Of a DNA stretch of 64,000 nucleotides, positions 16,763 to 25,442 are shown piece by piece. This DNA is from GCA-2720975 sp964469565. Its GTDB lineage: Bacteria > Planctomycetota > UBA1135 > GCA-002686595. The notes beneath the pieces are model-generated. The model was not told the origin of the DNA. It made no database searches and saw only the letters and a program-made list of their open reading frames with translations. Every line of letters begins with the position of its first letter. The stretch's first letter is position 1. Both the position numbers and the translations under genes were made by a program. The DNA is taken from NCBI GenBank assembly GCA_964469565.1, contig CAYXZD010000001.1, forward strand, positions 682,001 to 746,000, written 5' to 3'.

Positions 16763-18565
16763 ATGCTGTGCCCTAGCCATCTGAGCCGCACGTGCTCTCA
16801 GCCCCGCTGGACGAGGCTAGGAGCCCTCGGCCTTTGGTTGCTTGCCCCACTCGCAGCCCAGGACTTGCCGACGCCCCGAGCCGGGCTCGCTCCCCTCGGT
16901 GCCAAACCTACCGAAACATTCGTGCACACCGGAAGTGACCAGCGTGCTGCGCTGATCCGCTTCGTGGATGGCAGCGCGGTGAGCATACATCAGGGCAAAC
17001 TGGAAAGCCCCTTTGGGGAAGCTCAAGCCGCCATTGCCATGCTCGAGCAAATGGGAGCGAGTGTTCGCCCACTGCTGTCTCAGCCTCCCGGGTTTTTGCA
17101 TCGTTGGCGGAAACGTGCAGAACGAGACTCCGGCATGCCTCTGCACGACCTCACGCTCTTCTACATCCTGCACTTCCCACAAACGCAGGAGTTAGGCCAG
17201 CAATGCGACGCCCTCAACAGGCTCCCCGCCGTGGGCCTGTGCTGGCCCGCAGGGGCGGTCAGCGATCCCATCGCTGCTGCGTCTCCCCCACCGAGCCCAG
17301 ATCTCAGCCCGCGCCAGTGGTACCGGAGCCCTGCCCCACTCGGAGTTGACGCGGAGTTTGGAAACACCTACAGCGGCGGGCTGGGAACGGGCTTCACCAT
17401 CGCCGACGTGGAAACCGGATGGACCGATGACCATGAGGACATCGCACACAAAGCCATGGGCAACTACATTGGCTTGGGAGGTGCGCCGTATCCATGGGAC
17501 CACGGCACTGCCGTTTTGGGCGAGTTGGTGGGTGAACATCAATCCCAGGGGGTGCGAGGAATTGTCTACGATGCAGATGTACTGCTCTCGACCCATCAGG
17601 GCTTTGCCTTCAATGTTCCCGCCGCCATCGTCAATGCAGCGGCGGCGCTCGTTTCGGGGGACGCCTTGCTGCTTGAGGTCCAATGCCAAGATGCTCCCAT
17701 CGGCCCACATCCCTGCGAGTGGGACGATGCCATTTTTGCCACCGTTCAACTGGCCACAGCTTCTGGAATCCACGTATTCGCCGCAGGGGGCAATGGCGGA
17801 CTCGATTTGGACGATCCAGCCTTCGCTGGAAGGTTTGACCGTACCCAACGGGACTCGGGGGCCATCATCGTGGGTGCCTCCAGCGGACCCGCCCTCCAGG
17901 CGGCGTCATTCTCAAACTTTGGATCTCGGGTAGATTTGCACGGTTGGGGCCAATCGGTGGTCAGCGCGGGCTATGGAGACTTGTACAACTCTGGGGTCCT
18001 TGGCACTTACACGGGTCAGTTCTCGGGCACATCCAGTGCCACACCCATTGTGGCCGGTGCGGGGCTGCAGGTAGCCGGCATCCATCGATCGGTGAGCGGT
18101 CTAGACCTCTCGCCCCTAGCCCTCCGCTCGCTCCTCACCGCAACCGGCACCCCCGTGACCGCAGGTCCAGCCATCGGCCCAAGACCCGACGTCCGCGCAG
18201 CTGTCGAGGCCCTGGGCTTTCCTACGCTCGCCGTCAGTGGAAACCTCATCCCGGGTGGGAGTTATACGGCCACCAGCCAGGGAGTTCCGGGGGACGGCTG
18301 TGTAATGATCTTTGGCACAGCCATGGCGGACGTCAACCCATTGGCCGTTCCGCCCTACGGTTACTTCATGCTCTCCGGATCCTTGCAACGCAAGCACTCG
18401 GGCGCCCTGGATGCATCAGGCCAACTTTCATACAGCGAGGCCATCCCCCCCGATGCAAGTCTTGCGGGCACAACCCTCGGATACATGCTCACCTGGCAGC
18501 GTTTCCTTTCGGGCCAGCCCGGAACGGGTGCCTTTGGAAACACTGCTGCGATTCAGATCCAGTGA
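16763..18565 (+). CDS. Secreted S8-family subtilisin-like peptidase
   Basis: Translation from ATG 16763 gives 600 residues with a signal peptide ending at PLAAQ. The subtilase catalytic triad is visible as Asp in GFTIADVETGW, His in PWDHGTAVLGELVG and Ser in FSGTSSATPIVAGA. A propeptide-like segment lies between. The C-terminal about 115 residues (LAVSGNLIPGGSYTATSQG onward) are a Gly/Pro-rich beta module that resembles, but is not the same as, the recurrent C-terminal module of other secreted proteins in this window. The earlier start at 16469 overlaps the divergent DUF3810 gene and has no signal peptide, so it is rejected. A TAGACT hexamer at 16725-16730 may be the -10 box. Confidence 0.88.
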   Translation: MLCPSHLSRTCSQPRWTRLGALGLWLLAPLAAQDLPTPRAGLAPLGAKPTETFVHTGSDQRAALIRFVDGSAVSIHQGKLESPFGEAQAAIAMLEQMGASVRPLLSQPPGFLHRWRKRAERDSGMPLHDLTLFYILHFPQTQELGQQCDALNRLPAVGLCWPAGAVSDPIAAASPPPSPDLSPRQWYRSPAPLGVDAEFGNTYSGGLGTGFTIADVETGWTDDHEDIAHKAMGNYIGLGGAPYPWDHGTAVLGELVGEHQSQGVRGIVYDADVLLSTHQGFAFNVPAAIVNAAAALVSGDALLLEVQCQDAPIGPHPCEWDDAIFATVQLATASGIHVFAAGGNGGLDLDDPAFAGRFDRTQRDSGAIIVGASSGPALQAASFSNFGSRVDLHGWGQSVVSAGYGDLYNSGVLGTYTGQFSGTSSATPIVAGAGLQVAGIHRSVSGLDLSPLALRSLLTATGTPVTAGPAIGPRPDVRAAVEALGFPTLAVSGNLIPGGSYTATSQGVPGDGCVMIFGTAMADVNPLAVPPYGYFMLSGSLQRKHSGALDASGQLSYSEAIPPDASLAGTTLGYMLTWQRFLSGQPGTGAFGNTAAIQIQ

Positions 18566-18633
18566 TTCAACGGGGATCACGCCGCCTCAAGAATCCCCTC
18601 CAAGCCGCACACTCACGAGCATTCAAGCAAGAG

Positions 18634-18659
18634 AGGCCGAGCCCAAGTGGACTCGGCCT
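18634..18659 (+). terminator. Terminator after subtilase gene
   Basis: AGGCCGAG (18634-18641) and CTCGGCCT (18652-18659) form a perfect 8-bp stem with a 10-nt loop, followed by TCATTG. It lies 69 nt past the subtilase stop and just before the convergent actin-like gene, so it may serve both. Confidence 0.6.
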
Positions 18660-18710
18660 TCATTGGGGACCCGAAAACTGTGCCCCCATAGGGAGGCCCC
18701 ACGGTGGCGA

Positions 18711-19775
18711 TTACTTCAGCTCGTCCCAATAATCGCCGGGCATATCGTGAGCGATCTTGAGAGCACCGTTGGAGCCGCCGTAGACAGGCTCCTCGGTGCG
18801 AATGACCCGGCCTGATCCAAGCATGCTGATCATCTCTGCTTCAATCGCAGTATCTAATCCTCGAATCTGGCTCCCCCCGCCAGCGAGGAGTACGCGGCTC
18901 TTGAGTCGCTCCTGGAATTCGGGGTCAAACGTAGCAATCAACTCCCCAAGGCCCTTCACAATGGGAGGCACGATACGCATGCAGGCCGTTCGGATGGGAA
19001 GCGTAAGGTCAAACGGCTCGGGCTTGCCCTGAACCGGAAGTTCGACGACGAGGTCTTCGGCCTTCTCTTCCACGGTGGAGTAGCGCTCTTTGATCTGCTT
19101 GATCATCTGAATCGTGAACTGAGCCTCTGGAAAGGCCTTCCCGATCTCATCGCTGAGTTCCTTGTCCACAAAGTCGCCGGCCGTTGTAAGCGTGATCTGA
19201 TCAGCGTCTTCCGGCATGGTGCCATGCATCCGGCACAGGTCCACAGTCCCTGCACCGATGTCGATCACGAGCACATCTTCGAGCATGTCGAGGCCATAGG
19301 CCACCGAAAAGGGCTCCGAGCAGAGCATCACAGAATCAACCGCTGCGCGTGCTGCCTGCAAGATGGCATCCTTGTTGTGGATCGAGGCTTGAGCCGGCAC
19401 TCCGATCACTGCGTAGACCAGTTCGTCGCCGCGGGGGCGGGCGAGACGAACGATTTCCTTCACCAAATCCTGGGCGGCGCGCAGGCTCTCACCGTCCTCG
19501 CCGCCCTCTTGATTGAACTTGAGAACACCGTGCTCGAGGGGCCGGTGCAGATTGAGAGACAGACGCTTGTTGCGAGCCTCCTCTCCAAAGAGGACGTCCT
19601 TCTTGAGGAGTTTGCGTGCGACTGGGTCCTTGGGATAGCCCACAAAGGACTCCACAGTCTCGCGCACCCCGTTGGATGCACTTACGGATGTACGGGAAGT
19701 ACCAAGGTCGATCCCCATATACAGAACGCCACTGGCGGGTTCTTGGGGATCGTCGGGGGGGGTTGGGTCAGTCAT
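18711..19775 (-). CDS. MamK-like bacterial actin (ATPase)
   Basis: The 354-residue protein has all actin-fold nucleotide motifs: phosphate-1 GIDLGTSRTSV (21-31), phosphate-2 VLVIDIGAGTVDL (168-180) and adenosine motif LLAGGGSQIRGL (296-307). Flanking signatures VGYPKD, VIGVPAQAS.NK, SEPFSVAYGLD, DQITLTTAG and the ending GALKIAHDMPGDYW closely follow the MamK subfamily of filament-forming actins that align magnetosomes, more than MreB, FtsA or DnaK. MamK-like actins also occur in non-magnetotactic bacteria. No mam genes are nearby, so a different cargo is likely. Neighbours are a coiled-coil protein on the same strand and a divergent SPFH protein. Confidence 0.85.
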   Translation of the reverse strand: MTDPTPPDDPQEPASGVLYMGIDLGTSRTSVSASNGVRETVESFVGYPKDPVARKLLKKDVLFGEEARNKRLSLNLHRPLEHGVLKFNQEGGEDGESLRAAQDLVKEIVRLARPRGDELVYAVIGVPAQASIHNKDAILQAARAAVDSVMLCSEPFSVAYGLDMLEDVLVIDIGAGTVDLCRMHGTMPEDADQITLTTAGDFVDKELSDEIGKAFPEAQFTIQMIKQIKERYSTVEEKAEDLVVELPVQGKPEPFDLTLPIRTACMRIVPPIVKGLGELIATFDPEFQERLKSRVLLAGGGSQIRGLDTAIEAEMISMLGSGRVIRTEEPVYGGSNGALKIAHDMPGDYWDELK

Positions 19776-19948
19776 GGTTCGGGGGCGAATGTACGGTTTT
19801 GTCCGGACTCCGACGTGAGGACAACGGCAAGTGGGAAGTAAATGGAACGAGTTGTGCGAGCGTGCGCCTCAGGCTAATCAGATCCCAATGCACGTGCAGC
19901 ATTGAATCACAGTCAATACTTACAGATGCACAGATCCTGAATCAAGGT

Positions 19949-19988
19949 GGGAATCTGGCAAGGGTGATTCCCTGATCGGGAATCTGGG
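19949..19988. other. Direct and inverted repeats behind the coiled-coil gene
   Basis: GGGAATCTGG occurs at 19949-19958 and again at 19978-19987. GATTCCC (19966-19972) and GGGAATC (19978-19984) also form a perfect 7-bp hairpin with a 5-nt loop. The block lies between the coiled-coil gene stop and the actin-like gene start, both on the minus strand, so it could be a weak terminator or a binding site controlling the actin-like gene. Confidence 0.35.
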
Positions 19989-19991
19989 CGC

Positions 19992-20492
19992 CTACGCCCC
20001 GGCAGTACGAGCTGCGAGTGAGCGTCGAAGCTCAATGTTCGAGCTAAGTATCTGCGCCAAGACCTCGCTGCGTTGCTCGTCTTTGGCCGAGTTGTCTTCT
20101 TCGAGCGGTTGAGGGATCGTCAAATGACGGGGGCGGCGAGCACCTTCACCAAAGGGTCCCGACACCATGTTTCCGACTTCCTGTAACCGGGCTTGTTCAG
20201 AACCTCCGCCCTCCCGAATCAGCTGCTCAAGTGAGTCGATTCTGGCGAGCAATGCTTGAATCGCCCCGCCCTGATCGGTCGAGTTCCCCAGCGAGCTTTG
20301 CGAATGCCCAGCGGAGTCGGCGCGCCGAGCCAACTGAGCCCTCAAAGTGAGTAGTTCTCCCTCCATATGCGCCATGTGGCGCATGAGCCGTGGATCCCGC
20401 AAGCCCGCACGTGCGCGGCTCTGCAGACTCAGGGTAGGGACCGGGAGCGCGTGCACCACGTTGCCACGCCTGAATGCTGATGAGTACCTCAT
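19992..20492 (-). CDS. Hypothetical coiled-coil protein
   Basis: Using ATG 20492 gives 166 residues. Two amphipathic stretches with heptad character are visible: HMAHMEGELLTLRAQLARR (about 40-57) and IQALLARIDSLEQLIREGG (about 76-94). A third helix near the C-terminus reads SEVLAQILSSNIELRRSLAAR. The rest is Ser/Gly/Glu-rich linker. No signal peptide or transmembrane helix. I do not recognise a family. It lies 216 nt upstream of the MamK-like gene on the same strand, with a repeat block between, so it is a candidate partner of the filament, but this rests on position only. Confidence 0.55.
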   Translation of the reverse strand: MRYSSAFRRGNVVHALPVPTLSLQSRARAGLRDPRLMRHMAHMEGELLTLRAQLARRADSAGHSQSSLGNSTDQGGAIQALLARIDSLEQLIREGGGSEQARLQEVGNMVSGPFGEGARRPRHLTIPQPLEEDNSAKDEQRSEVLAQILSSNIELRRSLAARTAGA

Positions 20493-20773
20493 ATACGTAT
20501 TCCTAGTTTTACACCTGTCAGGTGGAACGCAAAACTTCCAACACTCAGAAGCACACAAATGGGTCCTCCTAGAATCAGAGCGGGAACCTACTGCCCCATC
20601 GTGGGACAGGTTTTTCGTTCACCAGACCCGGTCCCTAGACTCGCCTGTGGGTTTCGCCCGGCTTCCCCGGGTGAACTCTCACAGACTCCCCCAGAGTGAA
20701 CCATGAATGATCTCCTCTTAGATGTGTACACTCAGTTCACACCCCCCCCTTCCCGCAAAAAAGTGAGGCCCCC

Positions 20774-21886
20774 ATGGGAATGATCGATTGGTTCCAACGC
20801 GGAACGCAAGAAATGATGGTAGCCCGTCCCGACGGGACCAAGGCGCAGATCGTCTGGAAGCACCCCGATCCGACGATCCCCATGAAAAGCCAGTTGACCG
20901 TTGAGGCGGATGAACGAGCGATTTTCTTCCGAGACGGAAAGGTAATCCAGGTCATGGAACCCGGGAGGCATACCCTCGACTCCGCAAACTTGCCTTTCCT
21001 CTCCAATCTGGTGGACAGTTTCACCGGTGGAAATGTGTTTGTCAGCGAGGTGTTTTTCGTCAACACGCGAGAGCATCCCGGTATCAAATTCGGTGGTCGT
21101 ATAGGTCATGTGGAAGACCCGAAGAGTGGCGTGCCTGTGGAAACCATGGTTCACGGTGAGTTCTCGTTCAAAGTGGACGATCCCGAGAAACTTGTTGTGG
21201 GCCTCGTGGGCATGGGACGTGCCGACTCAGCGATGGTCAAAGCTTGGATGAAGGAACAGGTGCTCAAGGTTCTCCGCGACAAGATCGCCGAGCTTATCGT
21301 CAAGGAAAAGTGGCCCTTGCTAGACGTCACCTCTGGTGCCTATACCGAAGAGATTGAAGCTAATCTCCTTGCCAGCCTCGCCCCACATGTGGATAGCTAT
21401 GGCATCACCATTGCCCGCATGGGAAACTTCGTCATCGGTATTGATGAGGAGGACGCAGACAACCTGAAGAGCTTGTACACCGATGCGGCTTATCTCAAGA
21501 CTGTTGGAGGTGTGGGCAACTACCAGCGCTTTGCCGCCGGCAAGGCCATGATGGGTGCAGGCGAGGGCATGGCCAGCGGCGGCGGAGAGGGGGACGGCGG
21601 CGGAGCGGCAGGGCTCTTGGGAGGTGCCGGTTTAGGAGTGGGTCTAGGAATGGCCCAGATGCTCGTGCGCGATCCGGGAGGGGGTGAGCGGCTTGCCCCC
21701 GCAACGGCAGGTACGGCCTGCCCCCACTGCTCTGCAGTCGTCGCTCCCGGCAAATTCTGCAGTGCCTGCGGCGAGACCCTCAAACAAGTGACAGACAACG
21801 GCTCCTTTTGCACCGACTGCGGTGAAGCCGTTGCAGTGGATGCCCGTTTTTGCGGCTCTTGCGGCAAAGCCCAGGCAAGCACTTAG
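20774..21886 (+). CDS. SPFH/Band-7 protein with double zinc ribbon
   Basis: The 370-residue protein has a virion-core-protein/YdjI-type SPFH domain: WKHPDPTIPMKSQLTVEADERAIFFRDGKV, GRHTLDSANLPFLSNLVDSFTGG and VFFVNTREHPGIKFGG (about 35-110), with a helical segment to about residue 235. A Gly-rich linker (about 260-300) leads to a tail with four CxxC pairs (ACPHCS, FCSACG, FCTDCG, FCGSCG), forming two zinc ribbons. SPFH proteins form membrane-associated rings and microdomains. It is divergent from the coiled-coil and MamK-like genes, which suggests a shared role in membrane organisation. Its stop overlaps the convergent membrane gene. Confidence 0.85.
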   Translation: MGMIDWFQRGTQEMMVARPDGTKAQIVWKHPDPTIPMKSQLTVEADERAIFFRDGKVIQVMEPGRHTLDSANLPFLSNLVDSFTGGNVFVSEVFFVNTREHPGIKFGGRIGHVEDPKSGVPVETMVHGEFSFKVDDPEKLVVGLVGMGRADSAMVKAWMKEQVLKVLRDKIAELIVKEKWPLLDVTSGAYTEEIEANLLASLAPHVDSYGITIARMGNFVIGIDEEDADNLKSLYTDAAYLKTVGGVGNYQRFAAGKAMMGAGEGMASGGGEGDGGGAAGLLGGAGLGVGLGMAQMLVRDPGGGERLAPATAGTACPHCSAVVAPGKFCSACGETLKQVTDNGSFCTDCGEAVAVDARFCGSCGKAQAST

Positions 21887-22761
21887 CCCCCAGGGGAATA
21901 GCCATATTCCAGGGCCGCGGGCTCTGCATACACGACGGCGAAGGCAACCCAACCGAGAGTCCAGGCTAGCTGCCACACGGGCATGGGTCCGAAGCCCTTT
22001 TCTCGTTCACCGGACGCAAGGCTGCCATCCACCGATGGGAGGTTGAACAACGCCAACCAAAGCGCCGCACACGTCAGCAGTGGAGTTTCCCCATAGGCCG
22101 CGCCCGCTAAGAGCAGCGCACCGAAACTCACTCCCCAGGGCAAGCAGATCACTGCAAATGGATCGCGCCTCGTCCGCCATTGGAATACAAGACTCCCCCC
22201 AATGGCCGGTCCAAGGGCACTGGTGAGAAGGGCCGCACCCACAAATGAGTGGGAAAGGGCCCAAGTTGCACCGATGGTCACCAGCAACATGCGTGTACCC
22301 CAGATGATCCCGCACGTATGCCCCAGATTCAGCCGCGCCCGCGCCCGCACAGACAAGGCCCAGGCAAAGAACAATAAGCCAGCGACTGCCCCTAGGCCCG
22401 CCCAATTCCAGAGGGGCAGACTCGCCTGCAGGGGAAACATGATGAAGCCGCTGAGGATCAAGGCAACACACACACTCTCGCCCAGCCGCCACGAGTGCCG
22501 TTCAGGGTTGGCCCACCCTAGAATCCCTAGCGCCACGCTGCCCCACACGGCCCAGTCAAGGGACTCCACCCCAGGCCACAGGGGCAGGCGCCCCTTGAGT
22601 CCAAAGTATGCAGCCAATTGAACGCAAGGAATGAGGGCATGACCCATGCGACCCATCGGCACCGGCGCTCCCGATGCGACTGAACGCCGCAATCCCCCTG
22701 CCGCAACGAGAACAAGGGCCGCCGCCCCAAACCCCAGCCACAGGGGTCGCAAGAGCTCCAT
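21883..22761 (-). CDS. Uncharacterised polytopic membrane protein
   Basis: The 292-residue protein has about eight or nine hydrophobic helices, for example LWLGFGAAALVLVAAGG near the start, CVALILSGFIMF, LFFAWALSV and LAWTLGWVAFAVVY near the end. Charged residues are rare. I do not recognise a family or a motif. ATG 22761 follows the YceI gene stop by one base, so the two form an operon; an upstream ATG at 22782 would overlap YceI by 20 nt and is less likely. Function not inferable. The gene's stop overlaps the SPFH gene stop region convergently. Confidence 0.7.
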   Translation of the reverse strand: MELLRPLWLGFGAAALVLVAAGGLRRSVASGAPVPMGRMGHALIPCVQLAAYFGLKGRLPLWPGVESLDWAVWGSVALGILGWANPERHSWRLGESVCVALILSGFIMFPLQASLPLWNWAGLGAVAGLLFFAWALSVRARARLNLGHTCGIIWGTRMLLVTIGATWALSHSFVGAALLTSALGPAIGGSLVFQWRTRRDPFAVICLPWGVSFGALLLAGAAYGETPLLTCAALWLALFNLPSVDGSLASGEREKGFGPMPVWQLAWTLGWVAFAVVYAEPAALEYGYSPGG

Positions 22762-22762
22762 G

Positions 22763-23398
22763 CTAAGTGCGCACGCCCTCAATAAAGAACGTCAGTTCGA
22801 TCTGGGCACCTAAAGCCTCGATGGGAAAGGAATCCATGCCAAATTCACGTCGGTCGATGATGAGCTTTCCTTCTAGCCCGGATCGATAGCCCATGCGCTT
22901 CCCAAGGTCTTTTTCACCGATGAGCACCATGGGGATGACGACTTCGCGAGTCACACCATGCAGCTCCAGCTTGCCACGCACCTCAAAGGTATTGCGTTCG
23001 TCCTCCGGCACCTTGAGAGCAGTCACCTGAGTGGATTCGAAGCGAGCATTGGGGAACTGCTTGGAGTTGAGGAAGTCCGGGCCGCAGATATGCTTGTCCC
23101 GTCCCTCACTGAACGAGTCCACTGTGCTGGTGTCCACAACCGCAACGACCTTACAGGCTTTAGGCTCTTGGGCATCCAAGGTGTACTCCCCAGAGATTCC
23201 TGTGAAGCGGCCGTAGAAAGCCGACACTCCCATGTGCTCAATCCGGAATATCAGGCCCGAATGAACGGGATCTATGCTGAATTGGGCCGGATCGGCCAGC
23301 CCAGCCGGTGGACTTGATTGGGCCTCGGGAAGGGAACCATCATAGACAGCCAGAGCTAGGCATCCGAGGGACAGTGAAAGCAGGGTCAGGTTTTTCAT
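22763..23398 (-). CDS. YceI-family periplasmic protein
   Basis: A 211-residue exported protein with a signal peptide in residues 1-20. Residues about 38-205 show the lipocalin-like YceI domain: FSIDPVHSGLIFRIEHMGVS, YGRFTGISGEYTLD, VDTSTVDSFSEGRDKHICGPDFLNSKQFPNARFES, GKLELHGVTREVVIPM and RREFGMDSFPIEALGAQIELTFFIEG. YceI proteins bind polyisoprenoids or other amphiphiles in the periplasm, sometimes as carriers. It is the first gene of a pair with a membrane protein one base downstream, which may help load or use the ligand. Confidence 0.9.
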   Translation of the reverse strand: MKNLTLLSLSLGCLALAVYDGSLPEAQSSPPAGLADPAQFSIDPVHSGLIFRIEHMGVSAFYGRFTGISGEYTLDAQEPKACKVVAVVDTSTVDSFSEGRDKHICGPDFLNSKQFPNARFESTQVTALKVPEDERNTFEVRGKLELHGVTREVVIPMVLIGEKDLGKRMGYRSGLEGKLIIDRREFGMDSFPIEALGAQIELTFFIEGVRT

Positions 23399-23633
23399 GG
23401 CCAGGGGTGGTTTGGATCCAGCTTGGCTAAGGGAGTTTGAGACTTCGTTGAAGGGACCAGGCCCAGCCTAGCAAACCTCCCCCGCAGGGAGGAATCCTGG
23501 GTGGAAAGGTCTGGCACGGGCAGTCCCCACGATTCATCCTGAGCAGATGCCCACCGGGCACAGGCTCCCCCGACGGGGTGCACTGCGCCGTAACTGACTC
23601 CGCTGACCGGGCCCGCCCCACTGAGGATACATC

Positions 23634-25442
23634 GTGACCGAAAGCCTCCTGATTAGCCTCGCTCTCATTGCAGTCCTAGGGATCGCCTCGCAATGGGTAG
23701 CTTGGCGACTCGGACTTCCCTCCATTCTGATCCTATTGCTGACGGGCATCGTAGTGGGTCCGGTGCTTGGCTGGGTCAAGCCCGACCAGCTGTTGGGAGA
23801 TCTCCTCTTCCCGCTCGTTTCATTGTCCGTCGCCCTCATTCTATTCGAAGGGGGGCTAACCCTACACCTGAAGGAGTTACGCACCATTGGCCCCGCGGTC
23901 CTTCGGCTCTGCACAATCGGAGTCCTATGCACATGGATAGGCGCCGGCCTGGGTGCGCACTACATCGCCGGCCTCGGTTGGCCGCTTGCCATCTTGATGG
24001 GTGCAATACTCACCGTGACCGGCCCGACCGTCGTGGGGCCGTTGCTCCGTCAGATCCGGCCACGCGGGCCAGTGGGGCCCATTGCAAACTGGGAGGGCAT
24101 TGTTTCCGATGTCATCGGTGCAACGTTGGCGGTACTTGTTTTCCACGCCATCCTCGTCAGCGCACAAACCCAGCATGTCTCAGTGGGCCATTCCCTCGCC
24201 AGCCTCGGGTTGACCCTAGCTGTGGGCATCTTAGCGGGAATCACTGGCGCTGTGTTTTTGGGTTGGCCCCTGCGCAAGCACTGGATCCCCGACCATCTCC
24301 ACAGTCCAGTAGCCCTCGTACTCGTGCTCGGTGTGTACGCCATCGCCGATCACTTCGCATCCGAATCGGGATTGCTAGCCGTCACATTGATGGGCATCGC
24401 CCTTCGGAACCAAAAGAGCACGCCAGTTGCCCACATCATTGAGTTCAAGGAGAACATCCGCACCCTGCTCATCTCGGTGCTCTTTATCACCCTGACCGCA
24501 CGCATACAGCCCGAAGACCTGGGTGCCCTCGGCCTCCGGGACTTCGCGTTCGTGGTCTTCCTGATCCTGGTCGTGCGCCCAGGCGCGGTCACCCTCGCTA
24601 CCTTGGGGAGCAACCTGCGCCACTCGGAACGCCGCTTCCTTGCGGGACTCGCCCCGCGCGGAATCGTCGCCGCTGCAGTCTCTGCCCTTTTCGCCCAGGA
24701 ACTCACCCTGCTGGGCGGAGACCACTGGCAGGGTCTAGAGCGCTTCGCCCCCCTCGCTTTCCTGGTCATCGTTGTCAGCGTGGTGGTCTACGGAATCGGA
24801 GCCCGCCCACTCGCGCGGCACTTGGGCCTCGCAGAACGCGAGCCCCAGGGTGTCCTCATCCTCGGTGTCCACGCCTTCTCTAAGGCCCTCTCGAAGGCCC
24901 TGCAGAAAGCTGGTGTCCAGGTTCTCATGGTCGACAGCAACCGCGCGGCAGTCATCGACGCCAATCTAGAAGGCCACAATGCACTCTGCGCCAACGCACT
25001 GTCCATGGAAAGCCACGACACCCTGCCCCTTGGTGGCATAGGGCACCTGCTCGCTCTCACTTCAAACGACGAAGTCAATGCCCTAGTGTGCCTGCACTAT
25101 CGTGAATTATTTGGAAGGCGCCACTGCTTCCAGGTCCGACCCCAACCCGGGACCGAGAATCGCGCGGGGGGTGCACCCCCCGCTGCCCCAATCGACCTAC
25201 TCGGTCGGCTACTCTTCAAGTCAGAGGCATCCTTGGCTCGTCTCCATGAACGGCTTGCCCGGGGGGAACAGGTCCGCGTGCGTCACCTTGACTCTGACGA
25301 TGACCTCAGTCACTGGGCATCGGATAGACAAACTAGTGAGCTGGCTCTCTGCACGGTCAACGAGATGGGGCACTTGCGCATGGACACTGCCCAGAGCCCA
25401 CTGCAGCCCGCTCGCGGCGAGCATCTGGTCTATCTGGAGTAA
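23634..25442 (+). CDS. Cation/proton antiporter of the CPA1/NhaP2 type with a TrkA-N domain
   Basis: The 602-residue protein has a GTG start and about 12 hydrophobic segments in its first 400 residues, followed by a Rossmann-type TrkA-N/RCK domain (about 405-520) with GVLILGVHAFSKALSKALQKAGVQVLMVDSN. In the antiporter part, EGGLTLHLKELR, GAILTVTGPTVVGPLLRQIRP, NWEGIVSDVIGATLAV (Asp/Glu pair region) and LAPRGIVAAAVSALF are typical of Na+(K+)/H+ exchangers, so it likely exchanges monovalent cations for protons and senses nucleotide. The stop overlaps the end of the convergent fusion gene by 13 nt. Confidence 0.9.
   Translation: MTESLLISLALIAVLGIASQWVAWRLGLPSILILLLTGIVVGPVLGWVKPDQLLGDLLFPLVSLSVALILFEGGLTLHLKELRTIGPAVLRLCTIGVLCTWIGAGLGAHYIAGLGWPLAILMGAILTVTGPTVVGPLLRQIRPRGPVGPIANWEGIVSDVIGATLAVLVFHAILVSAQTQHVSVGHSLASLGLTLAVGILAGITGAVFLGWPLRKHWIPDHLHSPVALVLVLGVYAIADHFASESGLLAVTLMGIALRNQKSTPVAHIIEFKENIRTLLISVLFITLTARIQPEDLGALGLRDFAFVVFLILVVRPGAVTLATLGSNLRHSERRFLAGLAPRGIVAAAVSALFAQELTLLGGDHWQGLERFAPLAFLVIVVSVVVYGIGARPLARHLGLAEREPQGVLILGVHAFSKALSKALQKAGVQVLMVDSNRAAVIDANLEGHNALCANALSMESHDTLPLGGIGHLLALTSNDEVNALVCLHYRELFGRRHCFQVRPQPGTENRAGGAPPAAPIDLLGRLLFKSEASLARLHERLARGEQVRVRHLDSDDDLSHWASDRQTSELALCTVNEMGHLRMDTAQSPLQPARGEHLVYLE

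Noticed and set aside
18711..19775. Possible magnetosome island marker
   Set aside because: The actin is MamK-like, but no MamA, B, E, I, M, O, P or Q homologue is present in the window, so no magnetosome claim is made.
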